64,000 nucleotides of DNA from NCBI RefSeq assembly GCF_003581585.1, contig NZ_QXIR01000007.1, forward strand, positions 1-64,000, read 5' to 3'. This DNA is from Bacillus salacetis (GTDB lineage: Bacteria > Bacillota > Bacilli > Bacillales > Bacillaceae_B). The position numbers were made by a program, and so were the translations under genes. The notes beneath the pieces are model-generated. The model ran no database searches. It had not been told where the DNA came from and saw only the letters and a program-made list of their open reading frames with translations. Within the stretch, counting starts at the first letter, position 1; every line of letters begins with the position of its first letter. Shown here in pieces: positions 45,960 through 55,609 of the stretch.

Positions 45960-48368
45960 TTGAAATCTCGTAAGATGTTATCTTTGGCAATGACAGCAGC
46001 CATGAGTATCAGTGCATTTGCGGTTCCTGCGTCAGCAAGTGGTGTGGTACCGGAGAATGTGCTGGCAAAGCCAACTAAGGAAGTTCACCATCACTCCAGC
46101 GGTCCAATTGATTTAGGGATTGCAAATGATGAGCGCTTGATTGAGATGTTGAAAGAGGAAGGAAAACTTGCAAAAAATGCAACACCAGCAGAAGCTGAGA
46201 AGGCATTAAAAAAATTCCTTGCTAAGAAAGCCGATGCAGCAGCTAAGCAAACAGGCGGGGAACTGGAAGATGAGGCGGCAGAAAGCAAAGCAAAGCTGCA
46301 AAAAGAAATGAAAAAGAACAGTTTCACAAATGGAAAAGGAAACAAGCTGGGCAAAGCAAAGAAGAATACCCCAGATGGAGTTGAAGAAGAAGAATACAAT
46401 GGCGAAAAGCGTACTGATAAAGTTTTGGTGCTTCTGGTTGATTATCCGGACAAGCCTCATAACACGATCACCCCGGATGAAACAGATATGTATTATGATG
46501 GTGAGGATGCATATTCAAGTGAACATTACCAGGACATGCTGTTCGGTGACGGCGGCTGGACTGGCCCTGATGGAAAAACGTACGTATCAATGAAACAATA
46601 TTATGAACAACAGTCCGGGGGCAGCTATTCTGTCGAAGGTGAAGTAGCAGGCTGGTATACAGCAAGCAAACCTGCTGCAGCGTATGGTGCTAATGATCCC
46701 CAGCCGGATGGAAGCGACGTGAACGCACGTGGACTTGTTAAGGAAGCATTGGAAGCGGCGGCTGCTGATCCAAGTGTAGACCTTGGTGAATATGACCAGT
46801 GGGATCGTTATGATCTTGATGGTGATGGAAATTATTTAGAGCCGGATGGTTTAGTTGATCATTTGATGGTCATTCATTCCGGGGTTGGTGAAGAAGCTGG
46901 CGGAGGATCTCTTGGAGGAGACGCCATCTGGTCTCACCGCTGGAATCTTGGCAGTATCTTCCCTATCGCAGGATCACCTTCTCCTGAAGTGGATTATTGG
47001 GGTGCCGACTCGATGTATGCCTATGATTACACAATCGAGCCTGAAGATGGTGCGGTTGGGGTTATGGCCCATGAATTCGGTCATGACTTAGGTCTTCCTG
47101 ATGAGTATGACACACAGTACACAGGTACAGGAGAAGCTGTGGCTTACTGGTCGATCATGGCCAGTGGAAGCTGGGCTGGTGATATCGGAGGAGCTCAACC
47201 GACGGGATTCAGCCCTTATGCTAAAGAAATGCTGCAGAATTCAGCAGTCGTAGATAATGAAGGAACCAAAGGTAACTGGTTATCAGGTACAGAACTGAAT
47301 CTTAATGAAATTGACGGAAATGGCTTGGAAGTCCTTCTCGACGAAGCAGCAACTAAAGGTACGAATAATGATGTTGTTAAAGTGAATCTTCCACAGAAAG
47401 AAACAGTCATCACTACACCTGCAAGCGGTGATTTAGCTTATTTCTCTGGCAGCGGAGATGACTTGCACAATGTTCTTTCCGCCAAAGTGGACCTGACAAA
47501 TGCCGCCACTGCGAAATTTAATTTCAAAACCTGGTACGATATTGAAGAAGACTGGGACTATGCATATGTAACAGTAAACGGAGAACCGGTTGAAGGTGCC
47601 ATCACAAGGAACACGAATCCAAATGACGCTAACCTTGGAAATGGTATCACTGGTTCGTCGGATGGCTGGATTGATGCTTCCTTTGATATTTCAGCGTATG
47701 CAGGACAGGAAGTTGAAATCGCAATCGAATATGTCACTGATAGTGCGGTATCTAATCCTGGTCTATTTGCAGATGATCTATCAGTTGTTGTAGATGGGGA
47801 AGAAATTTTATTTGATGATGTTGAGGGTGATGCAAAGTTCACTTTGAACGGCTTTGAACAAAACGATGGAATCAATCGTTCAGAACATTACTACTTGCTT
47901 GAATGGCGCAGCCACAACGGTGTGGATGAAGGTCTTGCAAACATCCGCCGTGGCGACAGCCTCATGACATATGATGACGGCCTGGTTGTTTGGTATGTTG
48001 ATAATCTCTATGGTGATAACTGGACTGGGGTACACCCTGGTGAAGGATTCCTTGGAGTTGTTGATGCCGACCAGCATACTAATTTCTGGAGCGATGGTTC
48101 GGTTGGATTTACTCGCTACCAAATTCATGACGCAGCCTTCAGCCTTGATAAATCTGAAAAGATGTTCCTTGATTACAAAGAGCTGCTTGGCTTGACGATG
48201 AAGGACAACCATACAAAACGCAATCCGCTGTTTGATGACAGTGCAGATTACAGCAATAAAGATATGGTTGATGCAGGAAGAAATGTACCTAATTATGGCT
48301 TGAACTTCCGTGTTGTTGGACAAAGTAAAGACGGGACAGTAGGTAAAGTGCTGCTTTATAAAAAATAA
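45960..48368 (+). CDS. immune inhibitor A-type M6 metalloprotease
   Basis: 802-aa secreted zinc protease. Signal peptide at 1-26 (LAMTAAMSISAFAVPASAS). The prodomain carries Lys/Glu-rich segments; the M6 catalytic domain has HEFGH at residues 371-375 with a downstream YW.IMASGSW Met-turn. C-terminal lobes contain MAM/beta-sandwich-like modules. TTG start with AAGGGAGG. InhA proteases degrade host antimicrobial proteins in B. cereus/thuringiensis; here it may simply be a secreted scavenging protease. Single-gene unit. Confidence 0.93.
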   Translation: MKSRKMLSLAMTAAMSISAFAVPASASGVVPENVLAKPTKEVHHHSSGPIDLGIANDERLIEMLKEEGKLAKNATPAEAEKALKKFLAKKADAAAKQTGGELEDEAAESKAKLQKEMKKNSFTNGKGNKLGKAKKNTPDGVEEEEYNGEKRTDKVLVLLVDYPDKPHNTITPDETDMYYDGEDAYSSEHYQDMLFGDGGWTGPDGKTYVSMKQYYEQQSGGSYSVEGEVAGWYTASKPAAAYGANDPQPDGSDVNARGLVKEALEAAAADPSVDLGEYDQWDRYDLDGDGNYLEPDGLVDHLMVIHSGVGEEAGGGSLGGDAIWSHRWNLGSIFPIAGSPSPEVDYWGADSMYAYDYTIEPEDGAVGVMAHEFGHDLGLPDEYDTQYTGTGEAVAYWSIMASGSWAGDIGGAQPTGFSPYAKEMLQNSAVVDNEGTKGNWLSGTELNLNEIDGNGLEVLLDEAATKGTNNDVVKVNLPQKETVITTPASGDLAYFSGSGDDLHNVLSAKVDLTNAATAKFNFKTWYDIEEDWDYAYVTVNGEPVEGAITRNTNPNDANLGNGITGSSDGWIDASFDISAYAGQEVEIAIEYVTDSAVSNPGLFADDLSVVVDGEEILFDDVEGDAKFTLNGFEQNDGINRSEHYYLLEWRSHNGVDEGLANIRRGDSLMTYDDGLVVWYVDNLYGDNWTGVHPGEGFLGVVDADQHTNFWSDGSVGFTRYQIHDAAFSLDKSEKMFLDYKELLGLTMKDNHTKRNPLFDDSADYSNKDMVDAGRNVPNYGLNFRVVGQSKDGTVGKVLLYKK

Positions 48369-48381
48369 GAAGATAACTGTT

Positions 48382-48413
48382 AAAGGGTGAGGGCCAAAAG
48401 GCTCTCGCCCTTT
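48382..48413 (+). terminator. inhA terminator
   Basis: AAAGGG.GAG.GCC / GGC.CTC.CCCTTT stem, AAAA loop, weak T tail. Confidence 0.72.
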
Positions 48414-48493
48414 AAGCATGTTATTGGACATTTTCATCCTTCAAATTGATAATAATAGGCACAAGTAAAAGATTGGAAGGAGTTGTTGATGGG

Positions 48494-49495
48494 GTGGTTT
48501 TAAAACTGAGTGTATTAGATCAATCCCCGGTAGCAGAAGGGATGAGTCCTGAAGCAGCTCTTCAAAATACAGTGAAGCTCGCACAGTACGTGGAAAGGCT
48601 GGGATATTCACGCTTCTGGGTCTCCGAGCATCATGACTCGAACACGCTTGCCGGTTCTTCACCGGAGGTCCTGATTGCCCACCTGGCGGCCAAAACAGAG
48701 AGAATACGGTTGGGATCCGGCGGCGTGATGCTCCCTCACTACAGCGCTTATAAAGTTGCAGAAAACTTCCGGGTATTGGAAGGCCTGAACCCGGGACGTA
48801 TTGACTTGGGTATCGGGAGGGCTCCCGGGGGAATGCCCAGAGCATCCCTTGCTTTGAATAATGGGAGCTACCGGGATGTGAACCAGTATCCTGAACAAAT
48901 TGATGACCTGCTTGGTTATCTCAAGGATGACTTACCTGACACCAACCCGTATGAAGGTCTTCAAGCATCACCTCTAATCGGGACCCAACCGGAAGTATGG
49001 ATGCTGGGCTCCAGCCCATCCAGCGCTATGCTGGCGGCACAGAAGGGACTGCCCTATACATTTGCACAGTTCATTAACGGCGAGGGCGGTCCTCAGTACA
49101 CCAGTGATTATCGAAAGAATTTCGTTCCTTCCAAGTTCCTGGATAAACCAAGAAACATGGCTGCAGTTTTTGTCATTTGTGCAGAAACTGATGAAGAAGC
49201 AGAGAGGGCGGCATCCAGTATGGACCTGTCTATGATCATGATGGAGCAGGGAATGCGTTCAAATGGGACACCAAGTCCTGAAAAGGCAGCAGCTTATGAT
49301 TACAGTCCTTATGAACGAGCAAGAATCCGGGAAAATCGGAAACGCATGGTAGTCGGGAATCCGCAAAAAGTGAAAGAAAGGCTTCTGAAGCTGAGTGAAC
49401 AGTATGAAACGGACGAAATCATGCTGGTGACCATTACCTTTGACTTTGAAGAAAAGCTGAAGTCCTTTAAGCTGGTGGCGGATGAGTTATTATGA
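48494..49495 (+). CDS. LLM-class flavin-dependent monooxygenase
   Basis: 333-aa luciferase-like monooxygenase fold: LKLSVLDQSPVAEGMSPEAA, then FWVSEHHDSNTLAGSSPE, RIRLGSGGVMLPHYSAYKVA and DLGIGRAPGG. Substrate unknown. The frame is open from 48446, but the ribosome site GGAAGGAG (48475-48482) points to the GTG at 48494, giving the usual start of the family. Confidence 0.88.
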   Translation: MVLKLSVLDQSPVAEGMSPEAALQNTVKLAQYVERLGYSRFWVSEHHDSNTLAGSSPEVLIAHLAAKTERIRLGSGGVMLPHYSAYKVAENFRVLEGLNPGRIDLGIGRAPGGMPRASLALNNGSYRDVNQYPEQIDDLLGYLKDDLPDTNPYEGLQASPLIGTQPEVWMLGSSPSSAMLAAQKGLPYTFAQFINGEGGPQYTSDYRKNFVPSKFLDKPRNMAAVFVICAETDEEAERAASSMDLSMIMMEQGMRSNGTPSPEKAAAYDYSPYERARIRENRKRMVVGNPQKVKERLLKLSEQYETDEIMLVTITFDFEEKLKSFKLVADELL

Positions 49496-49521
49496 TGAAT
49501 ACAGGTGCAATAGGAGAAAAA

Positions 49522-49558
49522 AGGGATGACCCGCAAATGGGCATCCCTCATCTTTTTT
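49522..49558. terminator. terminator between the monooxygenase and mnmM
   Basis: GGGATGACCC / GGGCATCCC stem with a plus-strand T tail; it overlaps the last codons of the convergent gene. Confidence 0.78.
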
Positions 49559-50120
49559 CCAAAGCTATAATGAATGGTGGATTGTTTAGGCCGTTCATGA
49601 ATTGATATCGAAGGACATGGACATAATTTTGATCAAGCCTTTCTACATATCTCAGGATATAGTCCCGCTCAACTGCACCTTCACGGTGTCCATGGTAAAT
49701 AACCAGAACGATGATTCCTTCCGGGGCCAGCATATCCAAAAGGGTCTCGATTGCTTTAATCGTCGTTTTCGGCCGGGTCACAACTGTTTTGTCACCGCCG
49801 GGAAGGTATCCCAGGTTAAAAACCGCCCCGGTCACTTTTCCGTAATGAACCGGCGGGACTACACTGCCGACTGTTTCGTGTCCCTGTTTAAAAAGTGTCA
49901 CCCGGTCCTGCAGTCCATGTGTTTGAAGCCTTTCCCTGGTATTGAATATTGCTTCTTCCTGGATGTCAAAACCATATACCCGTCCATTCTCGCCCACAAG
50001 CTGTGCAAGGTATAGAGTATCATGGCCGTTGCCGAGAGTGGCATCAATGGTGATATCCCCTGGTTTAACAGCACTGGATAGCAGATTGCGTGCAAATGGG
50101 AGGACCTTTTCAAGCTTCAT
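49548..50120 (-). CDS. mnmM: tRNA mnm5U methyltransferase (YtqB)
   Basis: 190-aa class I SAM-dependent methyltransferase: DATLGNGHDTLYLAQLVG (SAM motif I) near 26-43, VYGFDIQEEA, FNLGYLPGGD. B. subtilis YtqB was shown to be MnmM, methylating nm5(s2)U34 of tRNA. Overlaps mnmL by 4 bp, so the pair is co-translated. Confidence 0.9.
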   Translation of the reverse strand: MKLEKVLPFARNLLSSAVKPGDITIDATLGNGHDTLYLAQLVGENGRVYGFDIQEEAIFNTRERLQTHGLQDRVTLFKQGHETVGSVVPPVHYGKVTGAVFNLGYLPGGDKTVVTRPKTTIKAIETLLDMLAPEGIIVLVIYHGHREGAVERDYILRYVERLDQNYVHVLRYQFMNGLNNPPFIIALEKR

Positions 50121-51085
50121 ACTTCCACCCCCGCTTTATAAAATTTTGCCTGCCAGCTGTCTCTGCGCTGCAGCTCAGCATCAATGGCATTCAGGACATT
50201 CCATTTGTTCACACTCCACATCGGCCCGATCATCAATTCGATCGGTCCGTCCCCGGTGATTCGGTGCACAATCATTTCGGGAGGAAGAATTTCAAGCTGG
50301 TCGCAGACAAGGCTTACATAGTCATCAAACGACAGGAAATCAAGCTGTCCTTTTTCATATTGTTTTACCATTGGGGTGCCTTTCAGTAAATGAAGAAGAT
50401 GGATTTTGATTCCTTGGACATCAAGCTTGGCAACCTCTTTGGCTGTTTCCATCATCATATTGTAATCTTCCTGCGGCAGGCCGTTTATAATATGGGAACA
50501 GACTCGGATCCCATGTTTTCGCAGCTTATTTACACCTTCTACATAACATTGATAATCATGTGCGCGGTTGATCAGGCCGGCTGTTTTTTCATGGACAGTC
50601 TGCAGGCCAAGCTCGACCCAAAGGTAAGTCCGTTGATTCAGCTCAGCAAGGTATTCAACAACATCATCCGGCAAGCAGTCAGGGCGGGTGGCAATCGAGA
50701 TGCCGACGACACCTTCCTGCTCCAGGACCACCTCATATTTTTCCCTTAGTTCTTCTACAGGGGCATGGGTGTTGGTGAATGCCTGAAAATAGGCCATGTA
50801 TTTGCCATCTTTCCATTTCCGGTGCATCCTGTCTTTAATATCGTTAAATTGCTTTTCAAGCGGATCGACCCTGCTGCCGGCAAAATCACCGGAACCTGCC
50901 GCTGAGCAAAATGTGCAGCCGCCATAAGCAGCCGTACCGTCCCTGTTGGGGCAGTCGAATCCTCCATCAAGAGCCACTTTGAAAACTTTATGTCCGAAAA
51001 AATTCCGCAGATGATAATTCCATGTATGATACCGCTTTACATCCGCAGCATATGGAAATGGGTTTGTCTTTTTCGTGACAAACAC
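50117..51085 (-). CDS. mnmL: radical SAM enzyme YtqA / MnmL
   Basis: 322-aa radical SAM protein (TIGR01212 type). The cluster-binding cysteines are in FDCPNRDGTAAYGGCTFCSA near residues 41-60. EEDYNMMMETAKEVA and TRPDCLPDDVVEYL are conserved. B. subtilis YtqA (MnmL) is in the mnm5s2U34 tRNA wobble pathway together with MnmM. ATG start with TTAAGGAGGTG. Confidence 0.9.
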   Translation of the reverse strand: MFVTKKTNPFPYAADVKRYHTWNYHLRNFFGHKVFKVALDGGFDCPNRDGTAAYGGCTFCSAAGSGDFAGSRVDPLEKQFNDIKDRMHRKWKDGKYMAYFQAFTNTHAPVEELREKYEVVLEQEGVVGISIATRPDCLPDDVVEYLAELNQRTYLWVELGLQTVHEKTAGLINRAHDYQCYVEGVNKLRKHGIRVCSHIINGLPQEDYNMMMETAKEVAKLDVQGIKIHLLHLLKGTPMVKQYEKGQLDFLSFDDYVSLVCDQLEILPPEMIVHRITGDGPIELMIGPMWSVNKWNVLNAIDAELQRRDSWQAKFYKAGVEV

Positions 51086-51265
51086 CTCCTTAAGTCTCTC
51101 TCTGTAGTGATGATAGAAGCCATTTTACCATGAAAGGGCAGTATATCCAATTACAGCAGAGTTACAGTTCATTCAGGAAAAAATTTCTACTGATGATTCC
51201 GTTTTTATAACAAACAATAAACACAGAAGCATAGCTTCATTTTTGAAGTGTTGGAGGGATAAGTT

Positions 51266-51559
51266 ATGGCAACAAGACAATCTGTGGATGAGTGCCTGCA
51301 GAAATGTGAAGATGCACTTCGTTATGCACAGGAACAATATAAATCAGGAACCAAACAGGAACATTACCATGACCATGAATATACAGATGCCATGCAGAAG
51401 GTGGAAGAAGCCGTCAATGATATAAGGCATTTGGCGAACAGTGCCAATTCACAGCAGCGTGAACAGCTGCACAGAATGCGTCTGCAGCTGCAGCAATTCC
51501 AAAATGAGATGGTCCTGTTAGACCACGACCCTGGTTCAGTGGGAGGAAGATTGCAGTGA
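51266..51559 (+). CDS. ytzC: DUF2524 protein YtzC
   Basis: 97-aa helical hydrophilic protein: SVDECLQKCEDALRYAQEQY, then EYTDAMQKVEEAVNDIRHLA. Same family and neighbourhood as B. subtilis YtzC; function unknown. GGAGGG before the ATG. Stop overlaps the next start (GTGA). Confidence 0.8.
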   Translation: MATRQSVDECLQKCEDALRYAQEQYKSGTKQEHYHDHEYTDAMQKVEEAVNDIRHLANSANSQQREQLHRMRLQLQQFQNEMVLLDHDPGSVGGRLQ

Positions 51560-51726
51560 AGAAGCGCTCTAAGCAAAATAACCCTGAACAGAAAACGAGG
51601 AACGCAGACAGAAACCTGGATACTGAGTTTGGCCAAGGGTACAATCCGGTGAAGGAAGCCAAAAAGAGATATGAACAGCAGGCGCAGCCTGTGAAGTCTA
51701 AGAACCGGGAACTGGAGAATAAATAA
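51556..51726 (+). CDS. small Lys/Gln-rich protein, unknown
   Basis: 56 residues from GTG 51556, which overlaps the ytzC stop; GGGAGGAAG lies 9 nt upstream. Sequence: KKRSKQNNPEQKTRNADRN, then LDTEFGQGYNPVKEAKKRY, ending SKNRELENK. Strongly charged and without hydrophobic core, like several small spore proteins, but no family recognised. A hairpin with CTCC tail follows. Confidence 0.6.
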   Translation: MKKRSKQNNPEQKTRNADRNLDTEFGQGYNPVKEAKKRYEQQAQPVKSKNRELENK

Positions 51727-52022
51727 TATGGAAGGAGGGGCCATGTTTAGGGGCGCCTCCTCTTCTATTAAGGGAACTCCATTGATGAAAAATCATCTAA
51801 CATTTGTAAGTGGAATACCGAATGAAAACGGGGGAAGCCAGAGGTGGTACAGGAAGAGAGGTTTACTATTGAAACTTAAGGCAATGGCAAAAAAGAAGGT
51901 CAGATAAAATAACGATGGTACCAATTTTGCAGGAAGAGAAGAAATTTTATTTAAAACTGATAATAAAAAGGATCCTGTTCAGTAATAGGGGGACTGAATA
52001 TCCCAGTCCCCTCTTTAATTTA
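51727..52022 (+). other. region after ytzC with two hairpins
   Basis: GGAGGGGCC / GGCGCCTCC hairpin at 51733-51762 (terminator-like, weak T tail) and AGGGGGACTG / CAGTCCCCTCT at 51987-52014 followed by TTTAATTT. Nothing else recognised; a 12-codon ORF at 51870 is too short to call. Confidence 0.5.
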
Positions 52023-52184
52023 AGGCTTTTTTCTTAAGTTTTTGCTGCTATTCAATATAAATGTGAATTTTCGTGAAAACCCCCGTGAGCAGGAAAGAAA
52101 AGAGCTGCTCGTTTTTTTGAATTCAGGTAAAAAATCCGGCACCTTAAATTTTTCCGAAAGCAACAATATATGCGAAAAGAGCCT
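52023..52184 (-). repeat. MITE-like element copy E
   Basis: 162 bp, opposite orientation to B, C and D. Ends AGGCTTTTTTC ... GAAAAGAGCCT. Flanked by AATTTA (52017-52022) and GATTTA (52185-52190), one mismatch. The core reads TTGCTGCTATTCAATATAAA and later AGAAAAGAGCTGCTC. Confidence 0.8.
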
Positions 52185-52274
52185 GATTTAAAAACTAACT
52201 ACTTTATACTCAATTCATTTATTTTGTATGAAATTCTCCCTTAGGTTAGTAAAGGGACAATATCCATTAATGCA

Positions 52275-54284
52275 TTAATGGCTGCGAAATTCCACATTAT
52301 ACTTCCCATACCCATCTGCTGTTTCAGAAACAAATTCAATCGTGTTGTCTGCAGGAAGTGCCTTCCTGGCTTCCATGGAAGTTTCGAATGTGACATTTAC
52401 TTCCGAGTTGACAGGAGCAAATGTCCAGTTGCCATCTGCAGTCGGGTCAATGGACCCCAGTTCGCGGATGTAATCAATGACCGCCTGGCGGTTTTCATCC
52501 GGATAGATTTCAGTCTGTGTACTGTTTTTTACTCCAGGGAATGTCCCGCTGGCACGATAGTTATTTGTGACTACCAGGAATTCCTGTTCAAGGTCGATTG
52601 GCTCACCATTGTATTCAAGATTCTTGATGCGGTTGGCGGTTTCATTTACGATGCGGCCGTCTTTATCATATTTAGCGGGTTCTGTCACATCAATTTCATA
52701 AGTGACTCCATCAATAACATCATAGTTATAGGTAGGGAAGCTGTCGTTGATAAGTGATTGTTCTTCGCTTGCACTGCCGTCGATCTGTTTGAATTGTCCC
52801 GCTGACATTTCGAGCCACTCTTTAACATCTGCTCCCGTAATCTTTACAGTTGCTACTGTATTAGGATAAAGGTATAAGTCAGCCACATTTTTGATGGCAA
52901 TTTCGCCTTCAGGGATGTACGTGTAGTAATTGGCTCCGTTTCTTCCGCCTGCTTTAAAAGGGGCTCCTGCAGAAAGGATTGGGAGGATTGCATCTTCTGT
53001 CCCTGACAATTGATTTTCAATGTACCACTTCTGCGCATTGGTTACGATCTGTACGGAAGGATCATCCTGCACAAGGGAAAAATAGCTGTGGATGTCTGCC
53101 GTTGTAGTGCCGACCGGCTGGTTTACGTAATTGACCGTTCCTTCATGCGCTTCTTTAACGGCATCCAGGATTTCCTGGTCAGCATCAACTAATGGCTGTT
53201 TGGCCGCTTTATCATAAATGGCTCTCAAATTGGTTTCCGAGTTCTTTACTATCCATTTGCCCTTCACTTTTTCAATAGTGAGGTCCATGACTCCCAACTG
53301 GTTTCCCCAGCTTCCAGGCATAACCACTGGTACACCGTTGATTGTGCCATTCTCCAAATCAACTCCAGGAAGGCTTCCAAAATCCCCAGGGAAATTCAAA
53401 TGGTTGTGTCCGGAGATGATTGCATCCACGCCTTCTACTGTTGTCAGGTCATAGGCAGCATTTTCTTCCATTTCCACGCGCTGTTCGTCACCGATACCCG
53501 AATGTGAAAGTACAACTATCAGGTCAGCGCCTTCCTTTTTCATCTTAGGGATGTTTTTCTCTACTGAATCCACGATATCTTTCGTGATGACTTTGCCATC
53601 CAGGTTAGCCTTGTCCCATTGAACGATTTGAGGAGTGACAGCACCGATGACGCCGACTTTGATCACTTTGGTCTTACCGGAGGTGTCCACAACTTTTTTC
53701 TTAAGGATCTGATAAGATTTCACATAGTTTTTATCGTTGGATGGATCATTGTCCCCATCATCCTTATAGATATTTGAATTGACATATGGGAAGGGGGCAT
53801 CATCCAGTACTTCATCCAGGTAATCCAGCCCATAATTGAATTCATGGTTTCCCAGTGTGGCAGCATCATAGTCGAGGAGCTCCATAGCCTGGAATACAGG
53901 ATGTGTTTCACCGTCTTCCAGTACATCCACTTTCGCTTTGTAATCCCCTAGAGGATTTCCTTGGATCAGGTCCCCATTATCGAAAAGTAAGGTATTTTCA
54001 TTCTCAGCCCTTGCCTGCTTGATCAGTGCAGCTGTTTTTGCAAGGCCGAATTCATCAGTTGCAGCATCTTTATAATAATCATAGTTGTAAAGATGTGTAT
54101 GAATATCAGTTGTCCCCAGGATTCGCAGTTCCACTTCATGTTTCCTCGTATGTGCAGGCTTTCCAGCATGGCCGGGCTTCTGGGCCATGACACTCTCCCA
54201 TGAAACCGGTGATGCGAGTACAGATAATGCCATGACAGTTGCAGCAGCTGTTCTTCCAGCATTCTTGCGGAAGTTCTTATTCAA
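52275..54284 (-). CDS. secreted bifunctional 5'-nucleotidase / cyclic phosphodiesterase
   Basis: 669 aa with signal peptide (AAATVMALSVLASPVSWESVMA). N-terminal metallophosphatase: LGTTDIHTHLYNYDYY, DNGDLIQGNPLGDY, LGNHEFNYGLDYLDE and ISGHNHLNFPGDF. The C-terminal 5'-nucleotidase domain has NAQKWYIENQLSGTEDAI and LPILSAGAPFKAGGR. Releases phosphate from nucleotides outside the cell. TTG start at 54284 fits AAGGGG 9 nt upstream; ATG at 54293 abuts it. Possible PhoP boxes lie upstream. Confidence 0.92.
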   Translation of the reverse strand: MNKNFRKNAGRTAAATVMALSVLASPVSWESVMAQKPGHAGKPAHTRKHEVELRILGTTDIHTHLYNYDYYKDAATDEFGLAKTAALIKQARAENENTLLFDNGDLIQGNPLGDYKAKVDVLEDGETHPVFQAMELLDYDAATLGNHEFNYGLDYLDEVLDDAPFPYVNSNIYKDDGDNDPSNDKNYVKSYQILKKKVVDTSGKTKVIKVGVIGAVTPQIVQWDKANLDGKVITKDIVDSVEKNIPKMKKEGADLIVVLSHSGIGDEQRVEMEENAAYDLTTVEGVDAIISGHNHLNFPGDFGSLPGVDLENGTINGVPVVMPGSWGNQLGVMDLTIEKVKGKWIVKNSETNLRAIYDKAAKQPLVDADQEILDAVKEAHEGTVNYVNQPVGTTTADIHSYFSLVQDDPSVQIVTNAQKWYIENQLSGTEDAILPILSAGAPFKAGGRNGANYYTYIPEGEIAIKNVADLYLYPNTVATVKITGADVKEWLEMSAGQFKQIDGSASEEQSLINDSFPTYNYDVIDGVTYEIDVTEPAKYDKDGRIVNETANRIKNLEYNGEPIDLEQEFLVVTNNYRASGTFPGVKNSTQTEIYPDENRQAVIDYIRELGSIDPTADGNWTFAPVNSEVNVTFETSMEARKALPADNTIEFVSETADGYGKYNVEFRSH

Positions 54285-54372
54285 GTTGTCCATCCCCTTA
54301 GTATTTGATTAATTCCATCTATTATTATAGGTGTTTGTATAATTATGGGAATGGTCAAATGGTTGCGAGTTT

Positions 54373-54400
54373 TCTTAATGTTTCATGTAATCATTGTAAA
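54373..54400 (-). promoter_or_regulatory. possible PhoP boxes, 5'-nucleotidase
   Basis: Minus strand TTTACA, 4 bp, TTACAT, 6 bp, TTAAGA. This resembles the TT(A/T/C)ACA-type direct repeats bound by Bacillus PhoP. A TATAAT-like box lies nearer the gene. Weak by itself, but the gene product fits the Pho regulon. Confidence 0.3.
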
Positions 54401-54509
54401 TCTGTAGTTCTTTGGAATCGCTTTACTATTAAACTGATCCCTAATAAGGTTCGTTTGTCCTTCTTAGTGGTAATAGGAAAATATCAAGATTATTAGAAGG
54501 AGGATAAGG

Positions 54510-55574
54510 ATGGAATCATTGAAAGAACTATTGAAAGAGTTACTCCTGATCAACAGTTCGACACAAGCAGGGGGCAACAAGGCGGTTGAATTCTGCGGTC
54601 AATGGCTGGAGGAAAATGGACTGACTGTAAATATACTAGAGAATAATGGCTATAAAATGCTCGTATCGGAGATCGGAAGCGGGGAGAAAAAGGTGATCTT
54701 CAATGGACACGTTGATGTGGTCAGCGGCCATGAAGACCAGTTCATTCCCCGTGAGAAAAATGGAAAGATTTACGCGCGCGGTGCGGCAGATATGAAAGCG
54801 GGTGTTGCCTGCATGATGGAAGCGATGGTAGCTTTGAAGGATAAGAACCTTAATACAAAAATCCAGCTGCAAATCGTTTCTGATGAGGAAATCGGCGGTT
54901 TTAATTGCACAGGCTATCTGGTTGAGGAAGGATATACAGGTGATTTCGTCATTTGTTCAGAACCGACACAGCTTGGTGTTGCCCTGCAGGCAAAAGGTGT
55001 CTTAAGGCTGAATGTGGAAGTGGATGGAGTGCCAGCCCATGGAAGCAGGCCTTGGGAAGGCAAAAATGCGATTGAAAAAGCATTTGAAGCGCATACCAAA
55101 ATCAAAGCACTTCCATTCCTGCAGGAAAGCTCGGAATATTACCCGACACCATCCTTGAATCTTGCAATGATTGAAGGCGGGGATGTGTTCAATAAAGTGC
55201 CGGAAAAATGTACGCTGAAGTACGATATAAGATATCTGCCGGAACAGACCAAAGACCAAATCACCAAGCAAATTGAAAAGGCAGTAGACGGTTCTGTATT
55301 TGTTTCTATGTTCAGTAAACCGGTCAGAACAGAGATGGATGATGCCTATGTGAAAAAAATCAAGGCAGCTGTCGAGAGACATACCGGGGAAGATGCTGTG
55401 TTTTTCGGGCAGCACGGATCGGCTGATACTCAATTCTTTGCCCAGCTTGACATCCCGGCCATCGAATTTGGTCCAATAGGTGAGAACTGGCATGGAAATG
55501 ATGAAAATGTCGATATCAATTCACTCTATTTGTATCATAGCATGCTGGTCGATTTTGCGAAGAGTATTGAATAA
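54510..55574 (+). CDS. M20-family metallopeptidase / deacylase (ArgE/DapE-like)
   Basis: 354-aa zinc enzyme. Metal ligands: FNGHVDVVSGHE, ARGAADMKAG, SDEEIGGFNC, ICSEPT; and GQHGSADTQFF near 305. Substrate could be acetylornithine, succinyl-diaminopimelate or another N-acyl amino acid. AAGGAGG before ATG 54510; single gene. Confidence 0.9.
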   Translation: MESLKELLKELLLINSSTQAGGNKAVEFCGQWLEENGLTVNILENNGYKMLVSEIGSGEKKVIFNGHVDVVSGHEDQFIPREKNGKIYARGAADMKAGVACMMEAMVALKDKNLNTKIQLQIVSDEEIGGFNCTGYLVEEGYTGDFVICSEPTQLGVALQAKGVLRLNVEVDGVPAHGSRPWEGKNAIEKAFEAHTKIKALPFLQESSEYYPTPSLNLAMIEGGDVFNKVPEKCTLKYDIRYLPEQTKDQITKQIEKAVDGSVFVSMFSKPVRTEMDDAYVKKIKAAVERHTGEDAVFFGQHGSADTQFFAQLDIPAIEFGPIGENWHGNDENVDINSLYLYHSMLVDFAKSIE

Positions 55575-55582
55575 GGAAAAGC

Positions 55583-55607
55583 AAGGCAGCTGCGGCTGCC
55601 TTTTTTT
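55583..55607 (+). terminator. terminator of the M20 peptidase gene
   Basis: AAGGCAGC / GCTGCCTT stem and a seven-T tail. Its end touches the left end of MITE copy F. Confidence 0.9.
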
Positions 55608-55609
55608 GC

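Noticed and set aside
51870-51908. 12-codon ORF (TTG start) with a ribosome-site-like GAGAGG
   Set aside because: Too short and without any independent support.
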